The position numbers and the translations under genes were made by a program. From the NCBI GenBank assembly GCA_041484525.1, contig JBGPHT010000040.1, positions 1 through 51,127 on the forward strand: a DNA stretch of 51,127 bases, written 5' to 3'. Positions 9,420 through 19,144 of this stretch are shown here, piece after piece (the stretch's first letter is position 1; each line of letters begins with the position of its first letter). Below the pieces are notes generated by a model that had not been told where the DNA came from, searched no databases, and saw only the letters and a program-made list of their open reading frames with translations. This DNA is from JBGPHT01 sp041484525. Its GTDB lineage: Bacteria; Acidobacteriota; Terriglobia; Bryobacterales; Bryobacteraceae.

Positions 9420-10262
9420 CTAGACCAGCCGGCAAACCCAGCGGCTCTCCGCGTCGCAATACCAGAGCACGCCATCCTTGATCGTGAGGCCGTGCGGTGT
9501 TGGATCTTCCTTGGTCAATTGAATCCTGGCCAGCAGATCGCCCGTCTCCGGATCCATCTTGTAGACCGCACGGTCGTTCGATTCCACGCACCACAGATAG
9601 CCCTTGTCCCAAGCGAGGCCGTGCGGCCGTTTCCCGGGCGCCGGAATGACATGCACCACCTTTCCCGTCGCCGGCTCGACCTTGTAGATCAGGATCGAAG
9701 GCGGACTGGTTTGCCAATAGAAACCATCCACAAACTTGATGCCGTGCGAGCCGCCCGGTGTCGGAGCCTGTCCCGGTGTCCGGCCCGGCCTCCCCAATCT
9801 GGCTTCGATAGAGCCCGGCGACTGCCACATCTGCAGCGTCTTGCCGGTCTTCGGATCCACCTTCATGGTCATCAAGCACGTGGGACACGGCCCAGACGCG
9901 GTGGAGGAGATCCACAGCGCGTTGTCCCAATAGGCGATGCCGCTGCCGTGCATGGCTTCAGTCTGGACTTCGGCCAGGACCGTCTTGCCGTCCCAAGTCA
10001 CTTTGTGGGCCTTGTTCGGATCCGCCTGATCGAGAATCCAAAGGCCGTCCGCAACCGTTTCCAGATCGTTCGGATGCTGGCCCGGCGCCATGAATACCTT
10101 CTCCACACGCTTCTCGACTACGGGTAAGGACGACTTGTCCTCCTTCTTGACCGATCGTGCCGGTGTTTGCTTCTGGAGCTGAGCGGCCAGTGGCGATGCT
10201 AGCGTGACACAGCCCGCGGCGGTCAAAAAATGACGGCGGGTAACACCGTCTTGCATGCCCAT
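9420..10262 (-). CDS. Tat-exported six-bladed beta-propeller (SMP-30/PQQ-repeat-like)
   Basis: A 280-residue exported protein. I chose ATG 10262 because GAGGAG lies 6 bases upstream and the product starts with the Tat signal MGMQDGVTRRHFLTAAG; the longer frame to 10427 adds unconvincing sequence. Repeats of the form GLWILDQADPNKAHK, GIAYWDNALWISS, GIKFVDGFYWQT, GLAWDKGYLWCVES and GLTIKDGVLWYCD mark five or six propeller blades. A CPTC motif occurs in the middle. The fold resembles gluconolactonase/SMP-30 and glutamine cyclotransferase propellers, but no catalytic residues can be assigned. It is divergent from the DUF5703 gene and transcribed like the PSD1 gene 86 bases downstream. Confidence 0.8.
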   Translation of the reverse strand: MGMQDGVTRRHFLTAAGCVTLASPLAAQLQKQTPARSVKKEDKSSLPVVEKRVEKVFMAPGQHPNDLETVADGLWILDQADPNKAHKVTWDGKTVLAEVQTEAMHGSGIAYWDNALWISSTASGPCPTCLMTMKVDPKTGKTLQMWQSPGSIEARLGRPGRTPGQAPTPGGSHGIKFVDGFYWQTSPPSILIYKVEPATGKVVHVIPAPGKRPHGLAWDKGYLWCVESNDRAVYKMDPETGDLLARIQLTKEDPTPHGLTIKDGVLWYCDAESRWVCRLV

Positions 10263-10456
10263 TAGACTCTCCTCTTGCGTGCGCCTGGCCAGACGCTGTT
10301 TCGTCCCGGCGGTGAAAGTATACACCCGCTTTCTGAAAAACGTTCTTGATAAAACCATGTTGTGAGGCGGATATGTGGGACCTGCCACAGCAGACATACG
10401 TGCCTGCGCCACAAATCTGCTGGACAAGAACTGTTCTGCCGGTGCACCATGAACTC

Positions 10457-13081
10457 ATGCCGCGTTACCGCTATTCCCGAAGAAAATTCCTGGCGACCGG
10501 ATTGGCTGCCGGAGCCGCGGCGGCCGCTCCGCCGGCGGATAACGCCCCAGCCTCTCTCACCGACGTCGACTTCCGGAAATTGATTTCGCGCTCCGGCCTG
10601 CTCTACGAAAAGCCGGTGCCGCGCAGTGAAGAGGGGATCCCGATCGGCAACGGCCGCATGGGGAGCCTGGTGTGGACCACACCCACCGAGCTGCGATTCC
10701 AGATCAATCGCGTCGATGTCTACGCCAACAACTCCGCCACCAATAGCTTTTTCGAGCGGCACAACGACTATTGCGGCGGGTGCGCGTACCTGGACGTCGA
10801 CTTCAGCGGCGCCGCGGAAGATCCGTTCCCCGAATCCGGGTTTCCGCAGCGGCTTTCGGTATACGACGGGCGGCTGACCATCAACGGCAAGGGCGCGACG
10901 GCGCGTGTGCTGGGCTGGCCGGCGGGCGATGTGATGGCAGTGGCGGTGGAGGGACGCCGCGAGCCCGTCACCGCGCGGCTGCGCATGCTGCGGTTCGACA
11001 ACAAATATTTTGGCGGGCAGCTCGAGACGATGGTGCGCGAGCACATCAACACCGTGCAGACGCGGAATCATACGGCCGCTTCTCAGCTTCACGTGCGCGG
11101 CGACCGGATCGCGTTGACGCAGGAATTTCGCGAAGGCGATTACTGTTGCAAGTCCGCGGTAGCCGTGGCGATGATCGGACAGGGCGCGAGCGCGCGCATA
11201 CTCGATGAAAGCCAGGTAGCGCTGACGGCGCGTGCGAGCGTCATCCTGATCGCGTCGGCCGCCACCTTCGACCCCAAAGAGGACATCGCCGCCACAGCCT
11301 TCCGCCAGCTCGATTTGGCGATGGCAAAGGGGTACGCTGCGATCGCGAAGGAGACCGAGGACTGGTGGCAGGCGTTCTGGCCGCGCGGCTACGTCCATCT
11401 CACCGGCGGCGACGATGCGGCGATAGTGGAGCAAAACTACCACTACTTTCTGTACGTGATGGCCTCCAGCTCGCGCGGCAAGTTCCCGCCGAAGTTCAAC
11501 GGCATGATCTGGAATACTGGCGGCGACCTGCGCTCCTGGGGCGGGCAGCACTGGTTCGCCAACCTGAGCTGCTACTACGAAGCCATCCCGGCGACCGGCC
11601 GGTGGGAACTCATCGACCCGATGTTCGACATGTACTCCGGCATGTTCGAAAACTGCTCGACGGCCGCGCGCCAGCAATGGGGCAGCCAGGGCATGTACAT
11701 CCCGGAGACGACATACTTCGACGGCCTGGAGAAACTGCCCGAAGAGATCGCCGCCGAAATGCGCGACCTCTACCTGCTGCGCAAACCATGGGAACAGCGC
11801 TCCGCCGCCTTCCTGCGATTCGCCGAATCCAAGCATCCGCACTCCAGCCGCTGGAACTGGATCCAGGAGGGCAAGTGGGTGAACAGCCACTGGACGATCG
11901 CCGAGCGCGGCTCGGGACCATACGGCGCCGTGACTCACATTTTCGGCAGCACCGCCAAGATCGCGTACTTGTATTGGCGCCGCTACGAGTACACGCTCGA
12001 CCGCGAGTGGCTGCGCAATCGCGCCTACCCGATGGTGAAGGCCGCGGCCGAGTTCTACCGCAACCATCCCAATCTGAAGAAGGGCGCCGACGGCAAGTAT
12101 CACCTCCATTGGGCCAACAGCAACGAGAGCGTCTACGGTGCGCGCGACACGGACGAAGATATTTCCTCGATGCGCGGCGTGACGGCGGCGGTGCTGCGTG
12201 CGTCGCAGATCCTGGGCGTGGATGCAGAGCTGCGGCCGGTATGGCGCGAGTTCCTGGATAACCTGGCGCCGCTCTCCACCAGCGACAATCCGGACGCGCT
12301 CAAGCCCGAAACGTACAGCGGTCCGCGCGTTTTCGTTCGCGGCCTGAAGCCGGCGGTCAAAGGGCAGGGCCTGCTGCCCGATGGCAACAGCCTGCCGATG
12401 TGGTGGTTCGATATGTGCACCGTGGAATCGCGCGACCGCCAGACGCTCGAGACGGCGAACAACACTTTCAATGCCTCGCTGCGCAACGGGCTGAATCCGA
12501 AAATGCCGGTGGGGGTGCTTTCCAAGCAGGCGATCGCGGCGGCGTCTCTGGGGCGGGCCGACGCGGTGCGCATCATGATTCCCAACCAGATCCGCGCGCT
12601 GGCGCCGGAGCGCGGCACAGCTTACAAGAACGGCGGCGTGCTGGCCAATCGGATGACGCTGCGCGAAGGCCCGCAGGCACTGGATGCGCAGCGGCTCGGG
12701 CGTGCTTCCGAAGCCTTACACCTGGCGCTGCTGCAAAGCAATCCGCCCGCGCCCGCGGAAGATCCGATCCTGCACGTGTTCCCCGCGTGGCCCAAGGAGT
12801 GGGACGCGCGCTACACGCTGGCGGCGCGCGGCGCGTTCGTGGTGAGCGCGTCGCAGCGCAGCGGCAAGACGGAGTTCGTCGAGGTCGAATCGCTCGCCGG
12901 CGCGCCATGTCGACTGCGGAATCCGTTCGAGGGCGGCGTGCAGCTTTACCGCGACGGCAGGAAGGCGGAGGCGCTGAACGGCACGCTGCTGGAGTTCCGG
13001 ACCGGCAAGGGAGAACGCATCGTAGTGGTGGCGGCAGGCAAGGCGCCGGCGGATTTCAAACGTGCTATTCCAGGAGCCTGA
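10457..13081 (+). CDS. DUF5703 / GH95-like exported protein
   Basis: An 874-residue protein. ATG 10457 opens a Tat signal (MPRYRYSRRKFLATGLAAGA); a longer frame from 10346 adds 37 unlikely residues. The N-terminal part (about 30-290: IPIGNGRMGSLVWT, RVDVYANNS) matches DUF5703, the sandwich domain of GH95-like proteins. The central part (about 300-720: YHYFLYVMASSSRGKFPPKFNG, GGDLRSWGGQHWFAN, HWANSNESVYGARDTDED) has the look of an (alpha/alpha)6 barrel, followed by a C-terminal beta domain. The family is annotated as possible alpha-L-fucosidase/galactosidase-type hydrolases, but I cannot name catalytic residues with certainty. The gene is noticeably richer in G+C at third positions than its neighbours. 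Confidence 0.82.
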   Translation: MPRYRYSRRKFLATGLAAGAAAAAPPADNAPASLTDVDFRKLISRSGLLYEKPVPRSEEGIPIGNGRMGSLVWTTPTELRFQINRVDVYANNSATNSFFERHNDYCGGCAYLDVDFSGAAEDPFPESGFPQRLSVYDGRLTINGKGATARVLGWPAGDVMAVAVEGRREPVTARLRMLRFDNKYFGGQLETMVREHINTVQTRNHTAASQLHVRGDRIALTQEFREGDYCCKSAVAVAMIGQGASARILDESQVALTARASVILIASAATFDPKEDIAATAFRQLDLAMAKGYAAIAKETEDWWQAFWPRGYVHLTGGDDAAIVEQNYHYFLYVMASSSRGKFPPKFNGMIWNTGGDLRSWGGQHWFANLSCYYEAIPATGRWELIDPMFDMYSGMFENCSTAARQQWGSQGMYIPETTYFDGLEKLPEEIAAEMRDLYLLRKPWEQRSAAFLRFAESKHPHSSRWNWIQEGKWVNSHWTIAERGSGPYGAVTHIFGSTAKIAYLYWRRYEYTLDREWLRNRAYPMVKAAAEFYRNHPNLKKGADGKYHLHWANSNESVYGARDTDEDISSMRGVTAAVLRASQILGVDAELRPVWREFLDNLAPLSTSDNPDALKPETYSGPRVFVRGLKPAVKGQGLLPDGNSLPMWWFDMCTVESRDRQTLETANNTFNASLRNGLNPKMPVGVLSKQAIAAASLGRADAVRIMIPNQIRALAPERGTAYKNGGVLANRMTLREGPQALDAQRLGRASEALHLALLQSNPPAPAEDPILHVFPAWPKEWDARYTLAARGAFVVSASQRSGKTEFVEVESLAGAPCRLRNPFEGGVQLYRDGRKAEALNGTLLEFRTGKGERIVVVAAGKAPADFKRAIPGA

Positions 13082-13287
13082 CGGTGCCGGCCGCACCCGC
13101 TCGATAAGCTGGGAGACGCTGCATCGCGCCCCGATTCGGATTTTCTCTGTGCGCCGGCTTGGACGCGACGACTCGGCCATCAAGCGGCGACCGGCCCGGG
13201 AACGGACACACGGAGATCAACTGTTATCTGCTACGGAGTCGGGTCAAGTGGAAGGTGGGGCAGGAGCGGCAACGACGGAGGTAGGTA
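13082..13287. other. Intergenic stretch without recognisable genes
   Basis: About 200 bases between the convergent DUF5703 and PEP-CTERM genes. Frames that cross it are short and continue antisense into the PEP-CTERM gene. I see no RNA gene here; the only structure is the palindrome that follows. Confidence 0.5.
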
Positions 13288-13313
13288 GTGGGGCAGGACC
13301 GGTCCCGCCCCAC
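13288..13313. terminator. Palindrome between convergent genes, possible bidirectional terminator
   Basis: GTGGGGC, one unpaired base, GGACC and their complements GGTCC and GCCCCAC form a nearly perfect 26-base hairpin just past the stop of the PEP-CTERM gene and downstream of the DUF5703 gene. There is no long T tract on either side, only GATTTCTTATTT on the plus side, so a factor-independent terminator is plausible but not certain. Confidence 0.45.
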
Positions 13314-13319
13314 GATTTC

Positions 13320-13925
13320 TTATTTGCGCCGGCGGAAGAAGAGCAGTGCCACACCACCGAAGAACAGGCCGAGCGTGGCCGGCTCCGGTGCGCTCGCGAT
13401 CGTAATCTCGCCGTCGACGAGCGCGGCGGGAATTGGCGCGCCAACGGCGTCTGAGAGCGAGGTGCCCGGGTCAGGTGTGAGCTGGATTGCGAATCCACCC
13501 TGGGCTGCGTTCGAGGACACAGCGAACAGTATTCTGCCGAGGCCAACCACGGCGCCAGGGGCTAAAGTCGTGCCCAGCCCGCTGTCGGCTAAATCGCTGG
13601 CGATCAATGGGCTGAGGCTGGTGTACAAGGTGAATGCGTTATTAATATCAAACGAATTCCCGGCGAAAATATAAGCCGCTATCGTCGAAAAATCCGCGGA
13701 CGTGAAGGTGATGTCGGGATTCGCCGTTGTCACCTCGAAGCCGAATCCAGCCACAACGATCGACGACAGACTGGAGTTAGTCAGCAGGACCTCGATGCTG
13801 CCGGTACTGCCGGGGCTGGCAAGAGCCGTCGTGAAGGAGATGGTCGGGAGTGCCGCTCCATATGCGGGCACCGTGCCGAGAAGGCACGCGGTCAAGGCAA
13901 CCGCCGCAAGCAGTTTGTGCTTCAT
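13320..13925 (-). CDS. PEP-CTERM sorting-domain protein
   Basis: A 201-residue secreted protein. ATG 13925 has GGAG five bases upstream and starts a signal peptide (MKHKLLAAVALTACLLG, cleavage after AYGA); a start 10 codons earlier is possible. The mature part is rich in Ser, Thr, Ala and Gly with a cohesin-like beta-sandwich pattern (VEVLLTNSS-type segments, GRILFAVSS). The C-terminus has PEPATLGL, a hydrophobic helix and FFRRRK, the PEP-CTERM signal recognised by exosortase. No exosortase or EPS locus is in the window. It is co-oriented with and 43 bases downstream of the large dockerin-bearing gene, so the two may be co-transcribed; a cohesin-like fold next to a dockerin is suggestive only. 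Confidence 0.85.
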   Translation of the reverse strand: MKHKLLAAVALTACLLGTVPAYGAALPTISFTTALASPGSTGSIEVLLTNSSLSSIVVAGFGFEVTTANPDITFTSADFSTIAAYIFAGNSFDINNAFTLYTSLSPLIASDLADSGLGTTLAPGAVVGLGRILFAVSSNAAQGGFAIQLTPDPGTSLSDAVGAPIPAALVDGEITIASAPEPATLGLFFGGVALLFFRRRK

Positions 13926-13968
13926 AAGATCTCCGAGAGTGATTCCGTTCGACATCTACAATTTCTCC

Positions 13969-16900
13969 TTACGGCAGCGACGTGCCATTGCGGCCGCGCG
14001 CGATGTTGACATCGGCGGCGTCCACAACGCCATCTCCATTCAGATCGAATATCTGATTGTAGGGCTGGGACCTTGCGGCATTGGTAAGCGTCAGATCCGA
14101 GGCATTCACCGATCCATCGTCATTTACGTCGCCCCACAAAATCTTCAAAGCCTGCGTGTACCCTGCGCCGCCGGTCAGCGGATTTCCGAAGGCATCGGCC
14201 AACACATTCGGGCCGGCGCCGGCGAGCACTGCGGAAACGTTGCCCAGCGGGATTGCCGCGATCGTCCAGGTCAGCGTATTGGTGCCGAGGCCGCTGAAGC
14301 CGGTCGCCGTAGCGCCGCTCAGGCTGGACGTATTGCCGGTTGCGATAGTCTTCGAGAATACCACCTGGATGCCGGCGATCTGCCACGGCAGACGTGTGCG
14401 CGGCGATCCGATCACGCTATAACTTTGGGTTCCCCACAGCACCCGGAAAGCCGTGACCGTCGGCGCTACCGTATCGATCGCGATGTTCTTATTGGTGCCC
14501 AGTGCGCCGGCGGCCGGCGAGACCGGCACTGTCAGGACAGCATCCACCAGCGCGGCCGACTTGATGGTTCCGCCATTCAGAGTGAGGGCGCCGGTCGAGG
14601 CCGCGTCCAGGTCGGGCGTATTCTGACCCGCCCCGACCGTGTACCCAAATGTCAGAGTAGCGGTACCGCTGCCGGATTGGTAACTCGCCGTACCGCCGTC
14701 ATTCAGCGCTAACAGCGGAGTCCCCGTCACATTCACGACCTTGTCGAACGTGATGGCGATCGGGATACTCGCACCGAGGCCGTACGTTCCATTCGCTACC
14801 GCGGACGTGAGATTGGTGACCAGCGGGGCGGCGGCGGTATTGGTCAGAGAGAAGTTCGCGGGTCCCACCGTTCCGGCGCCGGCCGTGGCGGTTACCGTAT
14901 AATTCGCGCCCGCGGTGCCATTGGCCGTGAAGGAGGCGCTGGCAATGCCGCTCGCATTGGTGGCGATCGAAATCGTGCTCGTGGTGTTGGAGAATGTCCC
15001 GCTCGCGCCCGCTCCGGGAGCGGTGAATACCACCGGCGTGTTGTTGATCGCAACGCTATTGGCGTCCTTGACCGTGGCTTGCAGATTAGTCGCGAATGCC
15101 GTGTTCACCAGGGTGCTTTGCGGGGTCCCCCCAGTAGCCGTAATGCTGAACGGCACCTGCACCACGGTGACCGTGTCGCTCGCGGTCACGGCGTTGCCGG
15201 AGTTAGTGTGCACTACATCACCGCCACCGAATGCGCTCGCGTTGTTGGTCACCGAGACACTCGAGCTGCCGGGTATGCTGACCGTGATCGCGATCGTGGA
15301 AGAGGAGCCCCCGGCGATGCCTGTGGTGCTGGTGCAGTTGATGGTGCTGATGCCGGCGCAATTCCAGCCGGTGCCAGTGTAGCCGGTCATGACGTAGCCG
15401 GCGGGCAGCGTGTCCGTCACCGTGATGGTGCCGATGGTCGTGCTACCCGCGGCGGAATTGCCCACCACGATATTCCACGTGCTGCTTCCGCCCTGGGTGA
15501 ACACATTGGCGCCGTGGTTCTTCGAGAGGGTCAGCACCGGCGAAGGCACCACTGTGACTGAGTCGGTATTCGAATTGACAGAGCCCGTCGCACCGCCTCC
15601 CGAAACGCTCGCCTGGTTGGTCAGCGGGGTCCCGGCGTTGCCCGCGACATTCACGTTCAGCGTCAACGTGGGGAAGTCCGATCCCGAAGGAACGACGGTG
15701 CTGTTCGTGCACGTCACTACCTGGCCCAGGGCGCCACAAGCCCAGCCTGTTCCGGTCCCCGGCGTCGCAGCGGGAGTGAATCCGGCGACGAGGGTGTCGC
15801 TCACGGTGACGGCGACGGCGCCGCCCGCGGGGCCAGGTCCGGCGTTATGCACCACGATGCTGAACTGCGCGCCTTGCTGCCCCTGCTGGAAGTTCCCAGT
15901 GTGCGACTTCGCGATGCTCAGAACCGGCGGGTTGATGGTGATGTTCACGCACCACGACGGGACGGCATTGTTGACCGTCTGGCTGGTATCGTCCAGGCTG
16001 CCGAATCCCCCATTGACGGTGTTCGCCATGTACAGGCTCCACGTGCCCGCGGCATTGCCAATGGCGTTGTAGAGGTTGGCGAAGGTGATGGCTCCCGACG
16101 GCGCGGCGACCGGATACGTCCCGGCCGGGGCTGGTGGGATGAAGCTTGAAGAATTGACTGAGCTATATGGTTTAAAGGTTCCGGCGTTACTAGGAACAGT
16201 GGTGATCGCGGTACCCGCGTCATCCAGCTTGAAGTTGATTCCACCCGTGTGATTGATCGCATCGCCGATGGCTGTAACGCTGTTCAGTTGGGTGAAGAAA
16301 TTGTAGCTCTGCCCCGTGGTGGCTGCCGGCCCCACCAGCAGCGACTGGATCTGGTCCGGCCGGTTGAACATGAAATTGCCCATCGAGACCGTGAGCTTGT
16401 TCAAGGTTCCGGGAATCCCCGTGGTATCGATGTTGGAAGGATATGGTCCGGCCGGTCCCGCAATCATGCTGCCGGGCTGGGTGCCGGGCACTTTGATGGC
16501 GCCGGGGTTGCAGTAGGTGAAGATGCTGCCTGCGATGGAGAGTGTGCCATGGCTGTTGACGGTCTGGCTCACGGAACCGTTGCTGGCGCCCAGACTGCCC
16601 GTGCCGCTGTAGAAAGCCTGGATGTTGTGGATGCCCTCTGTCAGCGTGGCGGAAGTGCACGGCGCCGTCCCGCCGCCGCCCCCGAGAGTTGCAACCGCAA
16701 CGGCGCTGCATCCGGTGAGAACCGTGCCGTTGTCGGTGAACTGCATCGTCCCGGCGCCGATCAGCGTGGCTGGGGCATTCGGGTCGATGACTGTCGCGGT
16801 AAAGGTGACGGAATTGTTGGGCGAAGTAGAGAACGACGGATTCAGGCTGGACCCGACGACGGTATTCGTGGGATCGCCGCTGGCAAGCGTGAAGTTCAGG

Positions 16901-18480
16901 CACCAGCCGCCGCCGATCGATCCGCCGGTGACAGTCCGGTTATCGGCGTACAGTGTCCAGGTGCCGTTCGGGCTGATGCCAGCGTACTGCGATGCCAACG
17001 TGGCGATTCCCCGCGGGAATGCGGAAACGAAACTGTTGGGCGCGCCCTCGGAGACAACCACGCCACCGCAGACGTTACTCACCACGTCCGATGCCTGGCA
17101 GTAAACCGGAAGATTGCCCGTGACAATCGAAGTCGGCTGATAGGTGTTGCCGCTTACCGGTGTTCCGGTCTCCGTCAGGTGACCGCTGGCTCCGTTATCC
17201 GCGATGTTCAGCGTGGCGAGGCTGATGCCTGTGGTGCCGCCGGCGTACGAGAACAAATCCAGCGTGTTGCTGTTAGGTCCCACCAGCATCAGGCCGAGAC
17301 CCTGCGGGTTTGCCGGAGCGAAGGTCTTGAACGTCAGGCCCACCGTGTTGACCGTGCCCGAGAGCCCACTGACCGTGATCTTGGAGCCGTAAACGCTGGC
17401 CGGGTCACCCTTGAGGCCGTGGGTCGCGCCAGTTCCCGGGATAGAAATGCTGCCGGGATTGCAGTAAGTTAGTGCGACCGGATTAGTGGTTGCGTTGTTC
17501 ACAACCTGGAATACCGAGTTATTGCTGGCGCCGCCCGCGAAGCCGGTAGTTCCCGAGTAAGTGGCGGTGATGTTCTCCGCGCCTTCCGGCAGTCCTGTAG
17601 TGACACAATCCGCCGCGCCCGCCGATAGGGAGACCGCCGAACAACCGCCGATGGTGACTCCGTTCTGGAGGAACGCCATGGTGCCGCCGGTCGGAGTGGG
17701 AGAGACCACAGCATGGAACGTCAGCGAGCCGCCCACAGTCGACGGGCTGCTGCCGGCCGTCCGCGACACGGTCGTGGTAGTGGAAGTGCTCGCAGCGTTC
17801 ATCGTGATCGCCAGGCTCCACGCGGGCGTGGCGGCTCCGCCCAAAGAACCGGTATCGAAGTTGGTCGTCTGCATGGCGACGTAGAGGCTCCAGGTTCCGG
17901 TCGGATTCTGCGTGAAGTTGGTCAGAAGGGTTCCGGTTCCCTGCGGATTGGCTACGCTGGCGGCGTTCAGGCTGACGAGCGGTACGGTGTCGATGGCGCT
18001 GGTGAAGACTTGTGCGGCGGTGGTGTGAAAGGTGCCGGTGGTGACCGAGCCGCACGAAAAGCCGGCCGAGTTAGTCGGATTGATCCGGCCGAATGCGCCG
18101 CTGTCGTCGAAGGTGAGGGTGACGCCGGCGGCGTTGAGATCGGCATCATCGCCGCAATATTGGCTCAGGATTTCCAACTTCTCGCCGTGCGGACTGACTA
18201 AGACGATCATGAAATCGCCACCCGAAAACGTGCTGGTCGTCTTGAGGGCGTTTAGCTGTACGCGGATGTTCTGAATCGCGCCGCTGAGACTCGGCATGGT
18301 GAGGGTGAGGGGGTAGGGAGTGGATTCCGCGCTGGCGCCGCCCACGCCGATCGTTCCATTGGCCGCCGTGCACGTGGTGGTATTCGTAACCGTGTTGCAC
18401 GTTTGCGCCTGCAGGTTCGCGAGGCAAGCGAACAGCAGGATCCCGAGAAAAATCGTAGTGCGACGAGCCAACAAAATCAT
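13969..18480 (-). CDS. Giant secreted surface protein: P-domain-like modules, Ig-like/DUF11 repeats, dockerin
   Basis: About 1500 residues. The start is uncertain: ATG 18480 directly abuts GGAGGG, TTG 18474 has ideal spacing to it, and GTG 18522 would add 14 residues. The signal peptide ends LANLQAQ. Three modules (about 30-230, 335-540, 650-860) resemble subtilisin-type P domains (GGDFMIVLVSPHGE, NGTWTLYADN, AGTWSLYMAN), separated by Ig-like repeats with TATYSG-type ends. DUF11-like repeats follow (about 865-1100), then Big-type and VKATAG-type Ig domains. The C-terminal ~60 residues form a type I dockerin with two calcium loops (GDVNDDGSVNASDLT and DLNGDGVVDAADV). Expected role: cell-surface or matrix scaffold. 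The long antisense frames are shadows of its repetitive codons. Confidence 0.85.
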   Translation of the reverse strand: MILLARRTTIFLGILLFACLANLQAQTCNTVTNTTTCTAANGTIGVGGASAESTPYPLTLTMPSLSGAIQNIRVQLNALKTTSTFSGGDFMIVLVSPHGEKLEILSQYCGDDADLNAAGVTLTFDDSGAFGRINPTNSAGFSCGSVTTGTFHTTAAQVFTSAIDTVPLVSLNAASVANPQGTGTLLTNFTQNPTGTWSLYVAMQTTNFDTGSLGGAATPAWSLAITMNAASTSTTTTVSRTAGSSPSTVGGSLTFHAVVSPTPTGGTMAFLQNGVTIGGCSAVSLSAGAADCVTTGLPEGAENITATYSGTTGFAGGASNNSVFQVVNNATTNPVALTYCNPGSISIPGTGATHGLKGDPASVYGSKITVSGLSGTVNTVGLTFKTFAPANPQGLGLMLVGPNSNTLDLFSYAGGTTGISLATLNIADNGASGHLTETGTPVSGNTYQPTSIVTGNLPVYCQASDVVSNVCGGVVVSEGAPNSFVSAFPRGIATLASQYAGISPNGTWTLYADNRTVTGGSIGGGWCLNFTLASGDPTNTVVGSSLNPSFSTSPNNSVTFTATVIDPNAPATLIGAGTMQFTDNGTVLTGCSAVAVATLGGGGGTAPCTSATLTEGIHNIQAFYSGTGSLGASNGSVSQTVNSHGTLSIAGSIFTYCNPGAIKVPGTQPGSMIAGPAGPYPSNIDTTGIPGTLNKLTVSMGNFMFNRPDQIQSLLVGPAATTGQSYNFFTQLNSVTAIGDAINHTGGINFKLDDAGTAITTVPSNAGTFKPYSSVNSSSFIPPAPAGTYPVAAPSGAITFANLYNAIGNAAGTWSLYMANTVNGGFGSLDDTSQTVNNAVPSWCVNITINPPVLSIAKSHTGNFQQGQQGAQFSIVVHNAGPGPAGGAVAVTVSDTLVAGFTPAATPGTGTGWACGALGQVVTCTNSTVVPSGSDFPTLTLNVNVAGNAGTPLTNQASVSGGGATGSVNSNTDSVTVVPSPVLTLSKNHGANVFTQGGSSTWNIVVGNSAAGSTTIGTITVTDTLPAGYVMTGYTGTGWNCAGISTINCTSTTGIAGGSSSTIAITVSIPGSSSVSVTNNASAFGGGDVVHTNSGNAVTASDTVTVVQVPFSITATGGTPQSTLVNTAFATNLQATVKDANSVAINNTPVVFTAPGAGASGTFSNTTSTISIATNASGIASASFTANGTAGANYTVTATAGAGTVGPANFSLTNTAAAPLVTNLTSAVANGTYGLGASIPIAITFDKVVNVTGTPLLALNDGGTASYQSGSGTATLTFGYTVGAGQNTPDLDAASTGALTLNGGTIKSAALVDAVLTVPVSPAAGALGTNKNIAIDTVAPTVTAFRVLWGTQSYSVIGSPRTRLPWQIAGIQVVFSKTIATGNTSSLSGATATGFSGLGTNTLTWTIAAIPLGNVSAVLAGAGPNVLADAFGNPLTGGAGYTQALKILWGDVNDDGSVNASDLTLTNAARSQPYNQIFDLNGDGVVDAADVNIARGRNGTSLP

Positions 18481-18569
18481 CCCTCCGCTCTCTCCATTTC
18501 CAGCTCCATTCGTTTCGTTCACCGATGCGGCAAACGTTAGCCAAATCGCTGGAAACGTGATTGAGCTAT

Positions 18570-18623
18570 ATCATACACTGGTTCCGGCCTCGATTGGCGC
18601 AAAAACGGGGCAGTACCGGTACT
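18570..18623 (-). promoter_or_regulatory. Candidate promoter with palindromic operator upstream of the dockerin protein
   Basis: A -10-like TATGAT (complement of 18570-18575) has no good -35 hexamer, but a perfect 12-base palindrome AGTACCGGTACT (18612-18623) is centred about 45 bases upstream of it. That is where an activator overlapping the -35 region would bind. Related sequence occurs upstream of the tail-collar genes and the DUF1501 gene at 22622. Confidence 0.4.
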
Positions 18624-18667
18624 AACCCAATTTGCACCGGGAGTGTGACATTTGGGGGTAACTGAAG

Positions 18668-19144
18668 TTAACTAGGACTTATTGCGGGGCGCTCCATGTA
18701 GTGCTGGACTTCGCTTCCACCTGTCCGGCGGAACCCCAGCCGCTCGTAGAGGCCGGCGGCGCGATTGGTGGCGTTCACGTTCAGCGTCACCGGCTTCCCG
18801 GCGCGGTCCGCTTCAACCAGGAGTTCGCGGATGATCGCGGTGCCCATGCCGGCGCCACGGTGTTCCGCCAGGATTGCGATATCCACCAGGTGGATGGAGG
18901 CGTCCTGGCGGTCGATGACGATGCGGCCGGCGGGATTCCCGTCCAGCCGGATGATGCTGTGTTCGGCGTTGGGGTGCCCGGCGCGGATGGATTGCTGCCG
19001 GCCGTTGTACTGCATACGTAGAAGTGGCTCCCGCATCTTCTCGTCCCATGCCCACGCCATAAGTTCCTCCGCCACCGTAGTCGTGATCAGGCGATATAGA
19101 AACGGCTCGTCTTCCGGTGTTTCGGGCCGCAGGTCAACCCGCAT
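18668..19144 (-). CDS. GNAT-family N-acetyltransferase
   Basis: A 158-residue acetyltransferase. ATG 19144 has GGAG six bases upstream and overlaps the end of the preceding gene by 11 bases, so the two are translationally coupled. The acetyl-CoA motif A is VDIAILAEHRGAGMGTAII (R/Q-x-x-G-x-G/A form), followed by the motif B region NVNATNRAAGLYERLGF. The substrate is unknown. The longer frame to 19519 is an antisense shadow of the upstream gene. Confidence 0.85.
   Translation of the reverse strand: MRVDLRPETPEDEPFLYRLITTTVAEELMAWAWDEKMREPLLRMQYNGRQQSIRAGHPNAEHSIIRLDGNPAGRIVIDRQDASIHLVDIAILAEHRGAGMGTAIIRELLVEADRAGKPVTLNVNATNRAAGLYERLGFRRTGGSEVQHYMERPAISPS

Noticed and set aside
10262..12109. 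Long minus-strand frame (615 codons) opposite the DUF5703 gene
   Set aside because: It is antisense to a protein with a Tat signal and clear family sequence; high G+C third positions make the opposite frame open. Only its end overlaps the real propeller start region.
13702..17884. Several plus-strand frames opposite the large surface protein
   Set aside because: They mirror Gly/Thr/Val-rich repeats of the real minus-strand protein and lack starts with ribosome sites.
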